Part shown: positions 8,692-18,099 of the stretch, piece after piece | How the letters are laid out: every line of letters begins with the position of its first letter | Position numbering within the stretch: position 1 is the first letter of the stretch | NCBI GenBank assembly: GCA_018240465.1 | Contig: JAFEFS010000091.1 | Span: 62,001-126,000, forward strand | Direction: 5' to 3' | Source of the DNA: Pseudomonadota bacterium | GTDB taxonomy: Bacteria; Pseudomonadota; Gammaproteobacteria; Xanthomonadales; Rhodanobacteraceae | DNA length: 64,000 nt | Translations under genes and position numbers: made by a program | The notes under the pieces: model-generated | What the model was told of the DNA's origin: nothing | Database searches by the model: none | The model's input: the letters and a program-made list of their open reading frames with translations, nothing else

Positions 8692-10182
8692 TCAGAGACC
8701 TCCGACGCAGACGTACTTGAGTTCGGTGTAGTCGTCGAGTCCGTAGCGTGAGCCTTCGCGGCCGAAGCCCGACTGCTTGACGCCGCCGAACGGCGCGACC
8801 TCGGTCGAGATCAACCCGCTGTTGATGCCAACCATGCCGCATTCGAGCGCCTCGGCGACGCGCCAGCTGCGCGCGAGATCGCGTGTGTAGAAGTAGCCGG
8901 CGAGGCCCGCGTTCGTCGCATTCGCTAGCGCGATCGCTTCGGCCTCGTCTTCGAAACGAAATAGCGGGGCAACCGGGCCGAAGGTTTCCTCCTGCGCGAC
9001 GCGCATGCCCGCGTCGACGTCGAGTAGCACGGTCGGCTCGAAGAACGTGCCGCCGAGCGCGTGCGACCTGCCGCCGATGGCGATACGCGCACCCCTGGCC
9101 TGCGCGTCGTCCACGTGCGCCTGCACCTTGGCCAACGCTTTGGCGTCGATCAGCGGACCCTGCTCGGTGACGCCGGCGAGGCCGTCGCCTACGCGCAGGC
9201 GCGCGACGGCGTGCACGAGCCGCTTTGCGAATTCGGAGTAGACGCCAGCCTGCACGAAAAGGCGGTTGGCGCAGACGCAGGTCTGTCCCGAGTTGCGGTA
9301 TTTGCTCGCGATCGCGCCGCTGACGGCTGCATCGAGATCGGCGTCGTCGAAGACGATGAACGGTGCGTTGCCGCCGAGTTCCAGCGACACGCGCTTCACG
9401 CCGTCGGCGCATTGCGCCATGAGTTTCTTGCCGACCGCGGTCGAGCCGGTGAAGCTGAGCTTGCGCACGGCCGTATGCGAGGTCATTTCGGCACCGATCG
9501 CCTGCGCGTCGTCACCGGTGACGAGGTTGAGCACGCCGGCGGGCACGCCCGCGCGTTCGGCGAGTACGCCGAGCGCGAGTGCGGACAGCGGCGTCTGCAC
9601 CGCAGGCTTGCACACGATCGTGCAGCCCGCGGCGAGCGCGGGCGCGATCTTGCGGCCGAGCATCGCGGAAGGGAAATTCCACGGCGTGATCGCGGCGACG
9701 ACGCCGACCGGCTGGCGCAGCACGAGGATGCGCTTGTCCGTACTGGTGGCGGGGATCACGTCGCCGTACATGCGCTTGGCTTCTTCGGCGAACCATTCGA
9801 AGAACGCCGCTGAGTAGGCGATCTCGCCCTTGGCTTCCGCCAGCGGCTTGCCCTGCTCGGCGGTCATCAGACGGGCGAGGTCGTCCTGGTTTTCGAGCAT
9901 CAGGCGGTGCAGGCGCAACAGGATGCCTGCGCGCTCCTTCGCCGTGCGCCGCGCCCACGCGGGAAGCGCCGCGGCGGCCGCATCGATCGCGGCGCGCGTT
10001 TCGGCGCCGCCCATGTCGGGCACGCTGCCGATCCGCGCGCCGGTAGCGGGATTCGACACGACGCATTCGCTGCCGTCGTCGGCGCAGCGCCAGACGCCGG
10101 CGATCAGGCTGCGATCGCGCAACAGGTCGGGATCGCGCAGAGCCAGACGCGCGAGTTCGTTGGAAGTGTTGGTGGAAGTCAT
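8692..10182 (-). CDS. gabD: NAD(P)-dependent succinate/glutarate-semialdehyde dehydrogenase
   Basis: Aldehyde dehydrogenase of 496 aa, the usual GabD/DavD length. Seen: VVAAITPWNFPSAM with the catalytic-site Asn, IVCKPAVQTPLSAL, FTGSTAVGK, the general base in VSLELGGNAPFIVFDDAD, the nucleophile Cys in RNSGQTCVCANR, and the C-terminal QEETFGPVAPLF. The product oxidises succinate semialdehyde to succinate, or in lysine-degrading relatives glutarate semialdehyde to glutarate; the family does not separate these by eye. Its ATG overlaps the stop of the MFS gene (ATGA) and its stop abuts the next ATG. With the omega-aminotransferase at the operon head it would complete a two-step conversion of an omega-amino acid to a dicarboxylate. 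Confidence 0.9.
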   Translation of the reverse strand: MTSTNTSNELARLALRDPDLLRDRSLIAGVWRCADDGSECVVSNPATGARIGSVPDMGGAETRAAIDAAAAALPAWARRTAKERAGILLRLHRLMLENQDDLARLMTAEQGKPLAEAKGEIAYSAAFFEWFAEEAKRMYGDVIPATSTDKRILVLRQPVGVVAAITPWNFPSAMLGRKIAPALAAGCTIVCKPAVQTPLSALALGVLAERAGVPAGVLNLVTGDDAQAIGAEMTSHTAVRKLSFTGSTAVGKKLMAQCADGVKRVSLELGGNAPFIVFDDADLDAAVSGAIASKYRNSGQTCVCANRLFVQAGVYSEFAKRLVHAVARLRVGDGLAGVTEQGPLIDAKALAKVQAHVDDAQARGARIAIGGRSHALGGTFFEPTVLLDVDAGMRVAQEETFGPVAPLFRFEDEAEAIALANATNAGLAGYFYTRDLARSWRVAEALECGMVGINSGLISTEVAPFGGVKQSGFGREGSRYGLDDYTELKYVCVGGL

Positions 10183-11369
10183 GAGGATGGGCCTGCCGTT
10201 CGTACGCGATGGATTCCGATGAATGCCGCTGCCATCGCCGCGCCGATGGCGATCAGCGACAGCACGATCAGGGTGACGTAGCGATCATCGTGGTGCAGCA
10301 GGAAACCGGCGGCGAGCGGCCCCGAAGCGAGGCCGAGCTTGGAGGCGAGGCCGCCGAGCGCGGCGAGATGCCCGCTCGCATCGAGGCGCGAAATGAAGCC
10401 GAACAGATACGGCACGACGAACGACCACGCGAGTGCGCCGAGCGCGTTGCCGAGAAAAAATGCGGCGGGTGAATCGCTGCGCAAGAACAGCGCACAGCCG
10501 AGCAGCGTCGTCAGCGCGGCGAGCACGGTCGGCTTCCATGCGCCGAAACGATCGTCGAGGACCATGACGAGCACGGCCCCCGAGGCGCCGATCCAGGTTG
10601 CCCAGCCGAGCGTGTCGCTGATGAATTCGCGTGTGAGGCCGTAGTGCTCGCCGAGGCGCACGATGAACGCGGTGAGCCCCATGTTGCCGCCCTGGAACAG
10701 GAACAGCGCGAGTAGCAGGAACAGCGCGGAGCGCCATTGCGCACGGCTGAGGTTGGCGCGGGTTGCACCCACTGCGTCAGTGACCGACTGCTCCCGCAGC
10801 GTCAGCAGAATCAACAACGCGGCGAGTGTGAGCACGGCCAGAGTCAGGAACAGGACCGTCACGCCGTAGAATGGCACCAGCTTGGGCAGGAACATCACGC
10901 CGAGACCGCCGAGTCCGAACTGGACGAACAACAACATGCCGAACGCGCGCTGAGGTACGGGCAGGCGCGCCATTGCCGAGTAGGTCACGCCGACGATCGT
11001 GCCGCCGACGAGGCCGTGTACGGCCCGGATTGCAGCGAGCGCGAGCGGTGCACTGACCAGCATCGATGCAAGATCGATTGCGAGCAGGATGATCAGCAGC
11101 GCAAACAGAGTCGGCCGCCAACGCACGTGGCGTACGATCAACACGGCAAGTAACGCGCCGACACTGGCGCCGTAGATGTTGGCCGAGCCGACCAGCCCGG
11201 CCTGTGCATTGTCGAAGTGCAGACCGACGACGAGACCGTCGACGATCGCCGACATGATGTTGATGTAGAAGAATCCCGCGGTGGCGACGATCGCGAACCC
11301 GGCGTAGCGCCACCACCGGCCCATGTTCGAAAGCGGGTGTTCGCTGGCAAGAGACAAGGTATCGGACAT
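10179..11369 (-). CDS. MFS transporter, substrate probably linked to the operon
   Basis: Major facilitator of 396 aa with about 12 TM helices in two halves. Features include a Gly/Ala-rich first helix (WWRYAGFAIVATAGFFYINI), the loop RHVRWRPTLFALL after helix 2-3, and a second-half repeat around RFGAWKPTVLAALTTLLG. It belongs to the AraJ/CynX-like drug and small-molecule group rather than to sugar carriers, but the subfamily is not certain. It lies 6 bp after the sulfotransferase gene and overlaps gabD by 4 bp. The natural reading is inner-membrane uptake of the compound brought through the outer membrane by the TonB receptor of the same operon; export of a product cannot be excluded. Confidence 0.75.
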   Translation of the reverse strand: MSDTLSLASEHPLSNMGRWWRYAGFAIVATAGFFYINIMSAIVDGLVVGLHFDNAQAGLVGSANIYGASVGALLAVLIVRHVRWRPTLFALLIILLAIDLASMLVSAPLALAAIRAVHGLVGGTIVGVTYSAMARLPVPQRAFGMLLFVQFGLGGLGVMFLPKLVPFYGVTVLFLTLAVLTLAALLILLTLREQSVTDAVGATRANLSRAQWRSALFLLLALFLFQGGNMGLTAFIVRLGEHYGLTREFISDTLGWATWIGASGAVLVMVLDDRFGAWKPTVLAALTTLLGCALFLRSDSPAAFFLGNALGALAWSFVVPYLFGFISRLDASGHLAALGGLASKLGLASGPLAAGFLLHHDDRYVTLIVLSLIAIGAAMAAAFIGIHRVRTAGPSS

Positions 11370-11375
11370 GGCGGC

Positions 11376-12785
11376 TCAATCGATGCGAACGCCGGTGCCG
11401 CGCAAGCGCCGTGCCAGCGGTTCGAGTTGTGTTGCGTAGCGGCGCCACAGTCCGACCGAACTGCGATAGATCGGCTGGCGCACTTGCGCTGCGCTCGCAG
11501 TCAGCGACGGCTCCTCGTTGCGCTCGAAATGCAGGCAGGCATCCTGCCAGTCTAGATCGAGTGCACCGAGCAGGCGGCGGGTCGTGGTCTCCTGATTTTC
11601 TACCAGTTCCTCGTAGTCGATTTCGACCAGGCGGTCCGGCGGCAGCACGCGCCGCCAGTGCGCCATCAGCGCGTCATAGCCGAGCCAGTAGCGGCCGAGG
11701 TCTTCGAGATCGTAGGAAAATGGATAGGCCATGCGGAACAGGGTCTTGTACATCGCGTAACAGGCATCCATCGGCCGGCGCCGCACGTGCACGATGCGCG
11801 CTTCGGGCAGCGCCGCGGCGACGATGCCGAGGTAGAGGAAATGATTCGGCGTCTTGTCGATCCAGCGCGCCACTTGCGTATCCCGCGGCAGCGCGGCGCA
11901 GTAGCGTGCGCCGAGTGCTGCGAGATCGATCCGCGCCGCGCGTCGCACGCGCTCCCGTTTGCTCGCTACTCCCCCGGTGGCATGGACGATGGCCATGACC
12001 AGGTCGCTCGCTTCGCCGCGACTGACGACGGCGCTGTGCGAACTCAGGACACGGTCGACCAGGGTCGTGCCACTGCGCGGCAGACCGACGATGAACAGCG
12101 GCCGCGCGTCGGCATGGCCTGCGTGCGCTGCGGAAAAGAAACCCGCATCGAAGACTTGCGCGATCATCTGCATCGTTTCGAGATCGTCCTCGACGCAATA
12201 GCTTAGTGCTCGACGGCGCAACGCGGCGCCAGCTTGCAGCACGGCGAACGAGGCCGTGAAATCGTCGATATCCTCGAGCTCCTTGGCCAGAGCGTAGTGC
12301 AGGGCGATCGCGTCGCCCTGCGTGCGCGGAGGTTTGGACAACTGTGCGCGGACGGCGGCAATGTGATTGCGCTGCGGCGTCTGCCGGCGCAGCGTCGCGC
12401 GGTTGTACCAGGCATCGCCGTCGGCTGGATCGAGCGCGATCACCCGGTCGAGCGTCGCTTCGGCTTCATCCATGCGGCCCAGCGCGATCAGCGCCGTGGC
12501 GTGATTGTAGAGAAACGCCGCATCGTCGGGCCGCAGCGCCAACGCGATCGCGCTGCAACGCTCGGCTTCGATGTGTCGGCCGAGCGCGATGTTGCGTCGG
12601 GCGATTTCCTGCAGCAAAGTGTCGTCGTTGTCCTGTGCTGCGCTGACGGCCAGGTCGTCCAGCGCGGCGCGGCATTCCTGCGCCGCGCCGCTGCGCTGCA
12701 ACGCGTCGATGCGCTGCAACGCGTCGATGCGCGCCAGCGCCGCGCCGGCGTTCACGGAGTTCACCGGCGGCTGCGCCGTGCTCAT
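11376..12785 (-). CDS. TPR-repeat sulfotransferase-family protein
   Basis: Protein of 469 aa. Residues about 40-190 form tetratricopeptide repeats (for example AFLYNHATALIALGRMDEAEATLDRVIALDPADGD in pieces). The C-terminal half is a P-loop sulfotransferase: 5'-phosphosulfate loop PLFIVGLPRSGTTLVDRVLS, and a 3'-phosphate motif region ARIVHVRRRPMDACYAMYKT. TPR-sulfotransferases are often encoded beside TonB-dependent receptors in sphingomonads and xanthomonads, usually without a known substrate. Here it is the next gene after such a receptor (25 bp). Whether it sulfates a metabolite, a surface glycan or a protein is unknown. The N-terminus contains an exact 18-bp tandem duplication (12693-12728) encoding RIDALQ twice, a small repeat slippage. 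Confidence 0.8.
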   Translation of the reverse strand: MSTAQPPVNSVNAGAALARIDALQRIDALQRSGAAQECRAALDDLAVSAAQDNDDTLLQEIARRNIALGRHIEAERCSAIALALRPDDAAFLYNHATALIALGRMDEAEATLDRVIALDPADGDAWYNRATLRRQTPQRNHIAAVRAQLSKPPRTQGDAIALHYALAKELEDIDDFTASFAVLQAGAALRRRALSYCVEDDLETMQMIAQVFDAGFFSAAHAGHADARPLFIVGLPRSGTTLVDRVLSSHSAVVSRGEASDLVMAIVHATGGVASKRERVRRAARIDLAALGARYCAALPRDTQVARWIDKTPNHFLYLGIVAAALPEARIVHVRRRPMDACYAMYKTLFRMAYPFSYDLEDLGRYWLGYDALMAHWRRVLPPDRLVEIDYEELVENQETTTRRLLGALDLDWQDACLHFERNEEPSLTASAAQVRQPIYRSSVGLWRRYATQLEPLARRLRGTGVRID

Positions 12786-12810
12786 CGAACCGCGCTCCGC
12801 TGCGCCGCGC

Positions 12811-15234
12811 TCAGAACCGGTAGCTCACGGTGACGCCGATCGTTCTCGGAAGGGTGACGAGCGCCTTGGAGCCGTTGCCGTAGTAGTTCTGCGCAGGCGA
12901 GGTACCCATGTACAGCGGCGTATAGATGCCGGTGACGGCATCGGTATTGGTGAGGTTCTTCAACCACAGTGTCGTGTCCCAATTGTTCAGGCTGTAAGTC
13001 GCGGACAAGTTGAAGATGCTGAAGTCCGGCAGCGTATAGCGGAACTTCGGGCTCAGGCTCAACGCGTTCTGCGACTCGGACTGATGGTACGCGTCGCCGC
13101 GCAGCGTCAGCCAGCCGGCGCCGACCTGCCAGGTGTAACTGGCATTGGCGTTGAAGCGATTGCGCGCGACGCCGGGCAGTTGGTCGCCATTGTGGCCGAT
13201 GAGATAGGCTCCGTCGACCGCGCGCGCGTCGCTGCTCAGTGTTGCGTCGGTGTAGGTGTAGCCGAGACCGTAGGTGAACGCGGTGCCGACTTGTCCCGAC
13301 AGTTCCAGCTCGACGCCTTTCGAGCTGGCCTTCGGTGCGTTCTGCACGGCGAAGAATCCCCAGTTCGTGGTCGAACTGTTGATCTGCGGATGCTTCCAGT
13401 CGTCGTAGAACACGTCGGCGTTGTAGGTGAGGCTGCCCTGGCGGCCCTTGATGCCGAGCTCGTAGTTGGTGACGGTGTCGGCCTCGTAGTCCTGCCAGGC
13501 CGGCGATTCCTTGAACGGTCCGGTCGTCGGCGTGCCGTTGGTGCCGCCGCGGCGATAGCCTTCCGAGATGGTGGCATAGAGCTGGTTGTCCGGCTGGAAC
13601 GACCATGACACGTTGCCCTTGAACAGCGTGCGGTCATCATCGCGTTTGTTCTGCGAATGCGAGCCGTCGATGATCGACGAATATAGGCCGGTGACCTGGT
13701 CGACCGTGGTCTTCATCTCGTCGCGGAACGCGCGCATGCCGAAGGTCGCCTGCAGTGTATCCGTAGCATGCCAGGTCAGCTCGCCGTAGAGCGCGGTTTC
13801 CTTCTGCCGGTCGTGCTGGCGGTACTGGAAATCGTTGTCGTTGACGACCGCGTCCTTGGCGCCGGGATACGCAGCATCCCACCATTGTTTGAAGCCACGC
13901 AGATAGCTGTCCTGGCTCGATCGGCGCTGTTCGTTCTGATAGTAGAAGCCGACCACGTAGTCGAGTTTGCCGCCCTGTTTGGAGACGAGGCGGAATTCCT
14001 GCACGAACGCGCGATCACCGTAGTCACGCACGGCCGAGGCCATCGGCCGCGGATAGTTGTAGTAGAACGCACCGAGCCAGCCGTTCTGCGCGTAGAAGCC
14101 GGTGTTCTCGCTTACGATGTCGCCGGCGTGGTTGTAGTCGGAACTGCTCGAGGTGAGCGTGGCGAAACCGAGATCGATGTTCGCCTCCAAACTGGTCAGA
14201 TGCACATGGCGGTCGGCCGGTTCGAGCTGGACCGAGCCGACTTCGAGGTCGCCATAGGGTTTGCCCCAGCCGTCGTTGCCGAGGCTCGTGCCGCGGCGGC
14301 CGCCCATGCGATCGGCCTGGGCCATGTAGCTCAGGGTGAAGTCGACCGTGTCGTTCGGCTTCCACAGCAGCGCCGCGCGCCCGTACTTCTGGTGGACAAA
14401 GTCGGCGTCCTTGACGTCGCGGTACTGCGCGGTGCTCGCGAGCACGCCGTCGGGTGCAGCCGGCGTGCCCTTGCCGTCGAGCACGTAGACGTTGCGATAG
14501 TCGGTCACGCCCGGATAGTGGTTGAGCGTGCCGTTGACGCGCAGCGCCCAGGTCTCGGCGAGCGGCACGTTCAGCGTCACCGAGCCGGAGCCGCCGATGC
14601 CATCGGAATGATCCACGCTCGATGCGGTCAGGCTGGCGCGGCCGTTGAATCCGTCGAGTTCCGGCTTGCGCAGGATGTAGCGCACCGCGCCGCCGAGCGC
14701 GCCCGAGCCGTACAGCGTGCCCTGCGGGCCGCGCAACACTTCGACGCGGTCGATGTCGGACAAGAGGAAGTTCGCGAACAGCGGCGTGTTGTCGACGTAG
14801 GTGGCGACGGTCGAGGCGGCAGCGACCGCGTAGTCGCCGAGCGCGGAACTGTCGACGTTGAGGCCGCGGATGCGGATGCCGTTGACCACGCTGGAATTGC
14901 GCGCTCCGCTATCGATGACACCGATGCCGGGCACGCTGCGCAGCAGTTCGGCGTTGTCGAGGATGCCGGCCTGCTCGATCTTCTCGCCCGATACTGCGCT
15001 GATGTTGTACGGCACGGCGAGGATGTTTTCTTTGCGCCCCTGCGCGGTGACCGTGACTGTGCCCAAGTCGACCACCTTGCCGGGGTCCTGTGCGGCCTGC
15101 GCCTGCTGCTGGGCGTGGGCGGAATGTGCGATCGGCAACGCGATCAGGATCGAGGCGACGAGCGTGCGTCGCCGGATTCGATGAAGTGAAGCCATGCTGC
15201 GATGGCGATGCGTTTGCGAGATCGGATTGAACAT
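12811..15234 (-). CDS. TonB-dependent outer-membrane receptor of the omega-amino-acid operon
   Basis: Receptor of 807 aa: signal peptide ending near AHSAHAQ, plug domain with NAELLRSVPGIGVIDSG, a long RGL segment, VEVLRGPQGTLYGSGALGG, then a 22-strand-type barrel ending in the outer-membrane signature GVTVSYRF with C-terminal Phe. Such proteins import scarce substrates with energy from TonB-ExbBD. The first ATG (15234) is supported by GGGGAG six bases upstream, which overlaps the end of the amidase gene; the two genes are 3 bp apart, so they share one message. The barrel type (RGPQGTLYG plug) is that of xanthomonad and sphingomonad nutrient receptors rather than siderophore receptors, but the ligand cannot be read from the sequence. 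Context suggests an amide or peptide-like nutrient. Confidence 0.9.
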   Translation of the reverse strand: MFNPISQTHRHRSMASLHRIRRRTLVASILIALPIAHSAHAQQQAQAAQDPGKVVDLGTVTVTAQGRKENILAVPYNISAVSGEKIEQAGILDNAELLRSVPGIGVIDSGARNSSVVNGIRIRGLNVDSSALGDYAVAAASTVATYVDNTPLFANFLLSDIDRVEVLRGPQGTLYGSGALGGAVRYILRKPELDGFNGRASLTASSVDHSDGIGGSGSVTLNVPLAETWALRVNGTLNHYPGVTDYRNVYVLDGKGTPAAPDGVLASTAQYRDVKDADFVHQKYGRAALLWKPNDTVDFTLSYMAQADRMGGRRGTSLGNDGWGKPYGDLEVGSVQLEPADRHVHLTSLEANIDLGFATLTSSSSDYNHAGDIVSENTGFYAQNGWLGAFYYNYPRPMASAVRDYGDRAFVQEFRLVSKQGGKLDYVVGFYYQNEQRRSSQDSYLRGFKQWWDAAYPGAKDAVVNDNDFQYRQHDRQKETALYGELTWHATDTLQATFGMRAFRDEMKTTVDQVTGLYSSIIDGSHSQNKRDDDRTLFKGNVSWSFQPDNQLYATISEGYRRGGTNGTPTTGPFKESPAWQDYEADTVTNYELGIKGRQGSLTYNADVFYDDWKHPQINSSTTNWGFFAVQNAPKASSKGVELELSGQVGTAFTYGLGYTYTDATLSSDARAVDGAYLIGHNGDQLPGVARNRFNANASYTWQVGAGWLTLRGDAYHQSESQNALSLSPKFRYTLPDFSIFNLSATYSLNNWDTTLWLKNLTNTDAVTGIYTPLYMGTSPAQNYYGNGSKALVTLPRTIGVTVSYRF

Positions 15235-15237
15235 GAG

Positions 15238-16176
15238 TCACTCCCCGTTGTTGTGATATGGACTCTGTGGAAGTTCGAGCGGGCCGAGCGCCGACAAGGC
15301 TGCGGAAGGCGCTGCGGGCGCAGCGTAGGCGGGAAACACCACGCGGTTGTCGCGGAAACTCTTGAGCGTCTGCCCGAGCGCGTGCCAGCCGCGCTCGCGG
15401 CAGCGGCGCACGTAGCCGAAGTCGGCCTCGAACGCGATCACTTCGCGTCCACCGCCCGCCTGGTAGATCACCTCGCCACCGGGGCCGCAGACCAGCGAGC
15501 GGCCGACCCCCTGGTCACCGGCCACGTTGATGTCGACGAAGTAGCACTGGCCGACGATCGCGTTCGTGCGCGCGAGCGACAATTCGATATCGCGATCGAT
15601 CGTATTGGTCATCGTCGGATGCAGGATCACCTCGGCGCCGAGGCTGGCGAGCGAGCGCGTCGTTTCCGGAAACCACATGTCGTAGCAGATCGATACACCG
15701 AAGCGGCCGGCTTCGGGCACGTCGAAAACGAGGAAGTCGCTGCCGCAGGCGACACCGCGTTCGTACGGCAGGAACGGAAATATCTTGCGATAGCGGCCAA
15801 TGACCTTGCCTTTCGGGTCTATCACTGGCGTCGTGTTGAAGGTCGCGCCATCGCACGATTCGTAGAGCGAACCTGGTATGACCCAGAGGTCGAGTTCGCG
15901 CGCAAGCCCGCAGTAGAAATTCTCCGCCGCTCCGGGCATCGGCTGTGCCGCGGACAGCTTGTTACCGAACGTGGCCAGCTCACCCAGCATGATCATGCGT
16001 ACCCACGGCATGCGTCGCGCCAGCGAGCGGATTTCGGTTTCGATGCGGACGAGGTTGTCCTCGTGGCCGAGGGCGAGCTGCAAACCGGCAATGCCGAAGT
16101 TCGTCTGCGGCGTGATTGCGGCGGGAACGCTGGACGTGGTCAAGACGGATACCGTGACGAGTGGAGCCAGACGCAA
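15238..16176 (-). CDS. Carbon-nitrogen hydrolase (nitrilase superfamily), probable aliphatic amidase
   Basis: Protein of up to 312 aa with the Glu-Lys-Cys triad of the nitrilase superfamily: Glu66 in MLGELATFG, Lys131 in RYRKIFPFLPYERG and Cys164 in VSICYDMWFPE. Also seen are a second conserved Glu in LPYERG and the NAIVGQCYFVDIN segment. The family cleaves amides, nitriles or carbamoyl groups with release of ammonia. It includes 5-aminovaleramidase (DavA) and 4-guanidinobutyramide amidase, either of which would fit an aminotransferase plus semialdehyde dehydrogenase downstream. The start is doubtful: the longest form begins with TTG at 16176 without a good ribosome-binding site, and another TTG lies at 16143. 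No signal peptide is evident, so it is probably cytoplasmic. Confidence 0.82.
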   Translation of the reverse strand: MRLAPLVTVSVLTTSSVPAAITPQTNFGIAGLQLALGHEDNLVRIETEIRSLARRMPWVRMIMLGELATFGNKLSAAQPMPGAAENFYCGLARELDLWVIPGSLYESCDGATFNTTPVIDPKGKVIGRYRKIFPFLPYERGVACGSDFLVFDVPEAGRFGVSICYDMWFPETTRSLASLGAEVILHPTMTNTIDRDIELSLARTNAIVGQCYFVDINVAGDQGVGRSLVCGPGGEVIYQAGGGREVIAFEADFGYVRRCRERGWHALGQTLKSFRDNRVVFPAYAAPAAPSAALSALGPLELPQSPYHNNGE

Positions 16177-16250
16177 CGGTAGCCGCGGCGTTGCATCGCG
16201 CAGATGGCCAGTTGAGGAAGATCGATGGTGCCAGTTCGACAGCGAGGCTT

Positions 16251-18056
16251 TCAGGCTCTTTCTTTGCGTCGGCTAGCAGGCTTGCGCACGATCAACGCCG
16301 AATCGGCGAGCAGTCCGGCGTCGTCGTACCAATGCATCTGGTCGCCATCGACGACGATGGAGAAACTGCTGATCTCGCCATAGGCCCAGCGCTGCCATTG
16401 TCGGAACCAGTGATCGCCTTCGATCCACCAGCGGCCGCTGTCGCTATCCTCGTTCGCGTAACCGGCGGTGCCGGACATTTCGCCGTTGCGATGAAAGCAC
16501 AACGTGCACGGCTCGCCATAGACGGTATCGTAGAGCAGGGTGACGCCCGCCATCGTTTCGCGCAGTGCACGGCCACGCAGCGTCGACGGCGCTTCGTTCG
16601 CGCCGCGCGAAGCAGCCGGACGCTGTCGGCGCGTGATCGAGGCCAACGCGTGCACGCCGGCGCGGATCTGCGCTTCGTTCAGACCGGTGACGCCCATCAG
16701 CAATACATCGCTGCCGCCAACTTCAACGAGCTCGAGCAGTACGCCTTTCGCCGCGGCGGCCTGCGCGAGTTCGCGCGCGTTGAAACCGGGCGGCACGCTG
16801 ACCCAGTAGGCGCTCGTGCCTGGCAGATTGTGAATCTCGACCGACTCGTGCATGTAGTGGTTCAGCGCATCACGCAACGCGTCGCGGCGCCGTTCGAGAA
16901 TGCGACCGTTGCGTGCGAGCCCCGCCGAATAGTGGCCGAGGCCGATGAAATAGGCCCAACTGCGCTGCATCGGCGGCGCGATCATCACGCCTTGGTGGCG
17001 ACGCAGTTCGCGCGCCCGTTCGATGAACGCCGCGTCCGCCACGAGCAGGCCCGGCGGCTCGCCACTCGACACCGCAGCGGCGAGGTGCCCGATGTAGATG
17101 ACACGGTCCTCGCCGTCGAGGGCGAACAGCGACGGTTGCTGACGCCCGCCGTCGCGCACTTCCGGCCCCGGATCGAGCTCGATCAACACGCCTTCGGCCG
17201 CGGCGACCGCGGCGAGCAGGCGTCCCGGCGCCGAAGCGAGCGCGGCGTGGAACCGGCGCGCGCTGGTGACCACGATCGCACCTTGCGGCAGCACCCTGCC
17301 GAGTTCCGGATCGAGCACGGAAATTTCTGCCTGCCGGTCGGCGAGCTGGCGATGCAGTTCCTCATCACAAGGTTCCTCGACGACGACCGCCGTACCCTTG
17401 CGTACGAGCAGATCGATCGAAAGATGCAGTGCATGGCGCTGCGAGGTGAGCACGAGCAGTTCGTCGGAGCCGGCATCGATGCCGCGCACGGGCAGCACCT
17501 TCGAGCGCAGTTCCTCGAGCAGCATGGCGTCGTCGGCATCATCGGTGCCGGCATTCCATTGCGCCGCGTCCTGGCGCGCGCAGGCCAGCCGCATCGCCTC
17601 GCGCCATTCGGCCAACGGTAGCAAGTCGGGGCCGATGCGGCCGTCGAGGAACGGATAAGGATACTGGTGCCAGTTCGCCGGGCAGCGGAAGCGCGCCTCG
17701 CCGAACGGCGCCGGCAGGCGCGAGGCCAGTGGCGAATACGGATTGACGACGCGGCGATGCGCGGCGATGCGGCTGCGCGGCGGGTCGGGCGCGACGAAGA
17801 CGCCGCTGCGCGCGCGGCTGACGAGGAAGCCTTCCGCGAGCAGCGCATCGTAGGCCAGCGACACGGTGTTGCGCGACACGCCGAGGCGTGCCGCCAGCGC
17901 ACGCGAAGACGGCATGCGCCGCGCCGGACGCAACACGCCGCGATGGATGCAGTCGACGATGCGCTGGCGCACCTGGCGCTGCAGGCTCAGCCTGCTCGAC
18001 GAGTCGAGCACGAAATTGAATCCTTCCTTGACGCGGGCGTGACGCGTCATCGGCAT
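16251..18056 (-). CDS. MocR/GabR-like regulator lacking the PLP lysine, with extra C-terminal domain
   Basis: Protein of 601 aa. Residues about 15-90 are a GntR-type winged helix (MPSSRALAARLGVSRNTVSL). Residues about 110-480 have the aminotransferase fold of MocR proteins (LVLTSQRHALHLSIDLL, RVIYIG, ARNGRILERRRDALRDAL). Where MocR proteins have the Schiff-base Lys (YIGTFSK pattern) this one reads YIGHLAA, so position 327 is Ala. The neighbouring Arg is Pro, and the EDDYDSEFR stretch is IELDPGPEVR. It therefore probably cannot form an internal aldimine. After residue 490 there is an added region of about 110 aa (FHRNGEMSGTAGY, GRWWIEGDHWFRQW) resembling DUF995-type domains. Lying between the aminotransferase and amidase genes, it probably regulates this operon and the divergent CoA-transferase gene. 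Confidence 0.85.
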   Translation of the reverse strand: MPMTRHARVKEGFNFVLDSSSRLSLQRQVRQRIVDCIHRGVLRPARRMPSSRALAARLGVSRNTVSLAYDALLAEGFLVSRARSGVFVAPDPPRSRIAAHRRVVNPYSPLASRLPAPFGEARFRCPANWHQYPYPFLDGRIGPDLLPLAEWREAMRLACARQDAAQWNAGTDDADDAMLLEELRSKVLPVRGIDAGSDELLVLTSQRHALHLSIDLLVRKGTAVVVEEPCDEELHRQLADRQAEISVLDPELGRVLPQGAIVVTSARRFHAALASAPGRLLAAVAAAEGVLIELDPGPEVRDGGRQQPSLFALDGEDRVIYIGHLAAAVSSGEPPGLLVADAAFIERARELRRHQGVMIAPPMQRSWAYFIGLGHYSAGLARNGRILERRRDALRDALNHYMHESVEIHNLPGTSAYWVSVPPGFNARELAQAAAAKGVLLELVEVGGSDVLLMGVTGLNEAQIRAGVHALASITRRQRPAASRGANEAPSTLRGRALRETMAGVTLLYDTVYGEPCTLCFHRNGEMSGTAGYANEDSDSGRWWIEGDHWFRQWQRWAYGEISSFSIVVDGDQMHWYDDAGLLADSALIVRKPASRRKERA

Positions 18057-18099
18057 GTCCCGACGCCGCTCGCGAGTTCGATGCGCACCGCCCGATCCG

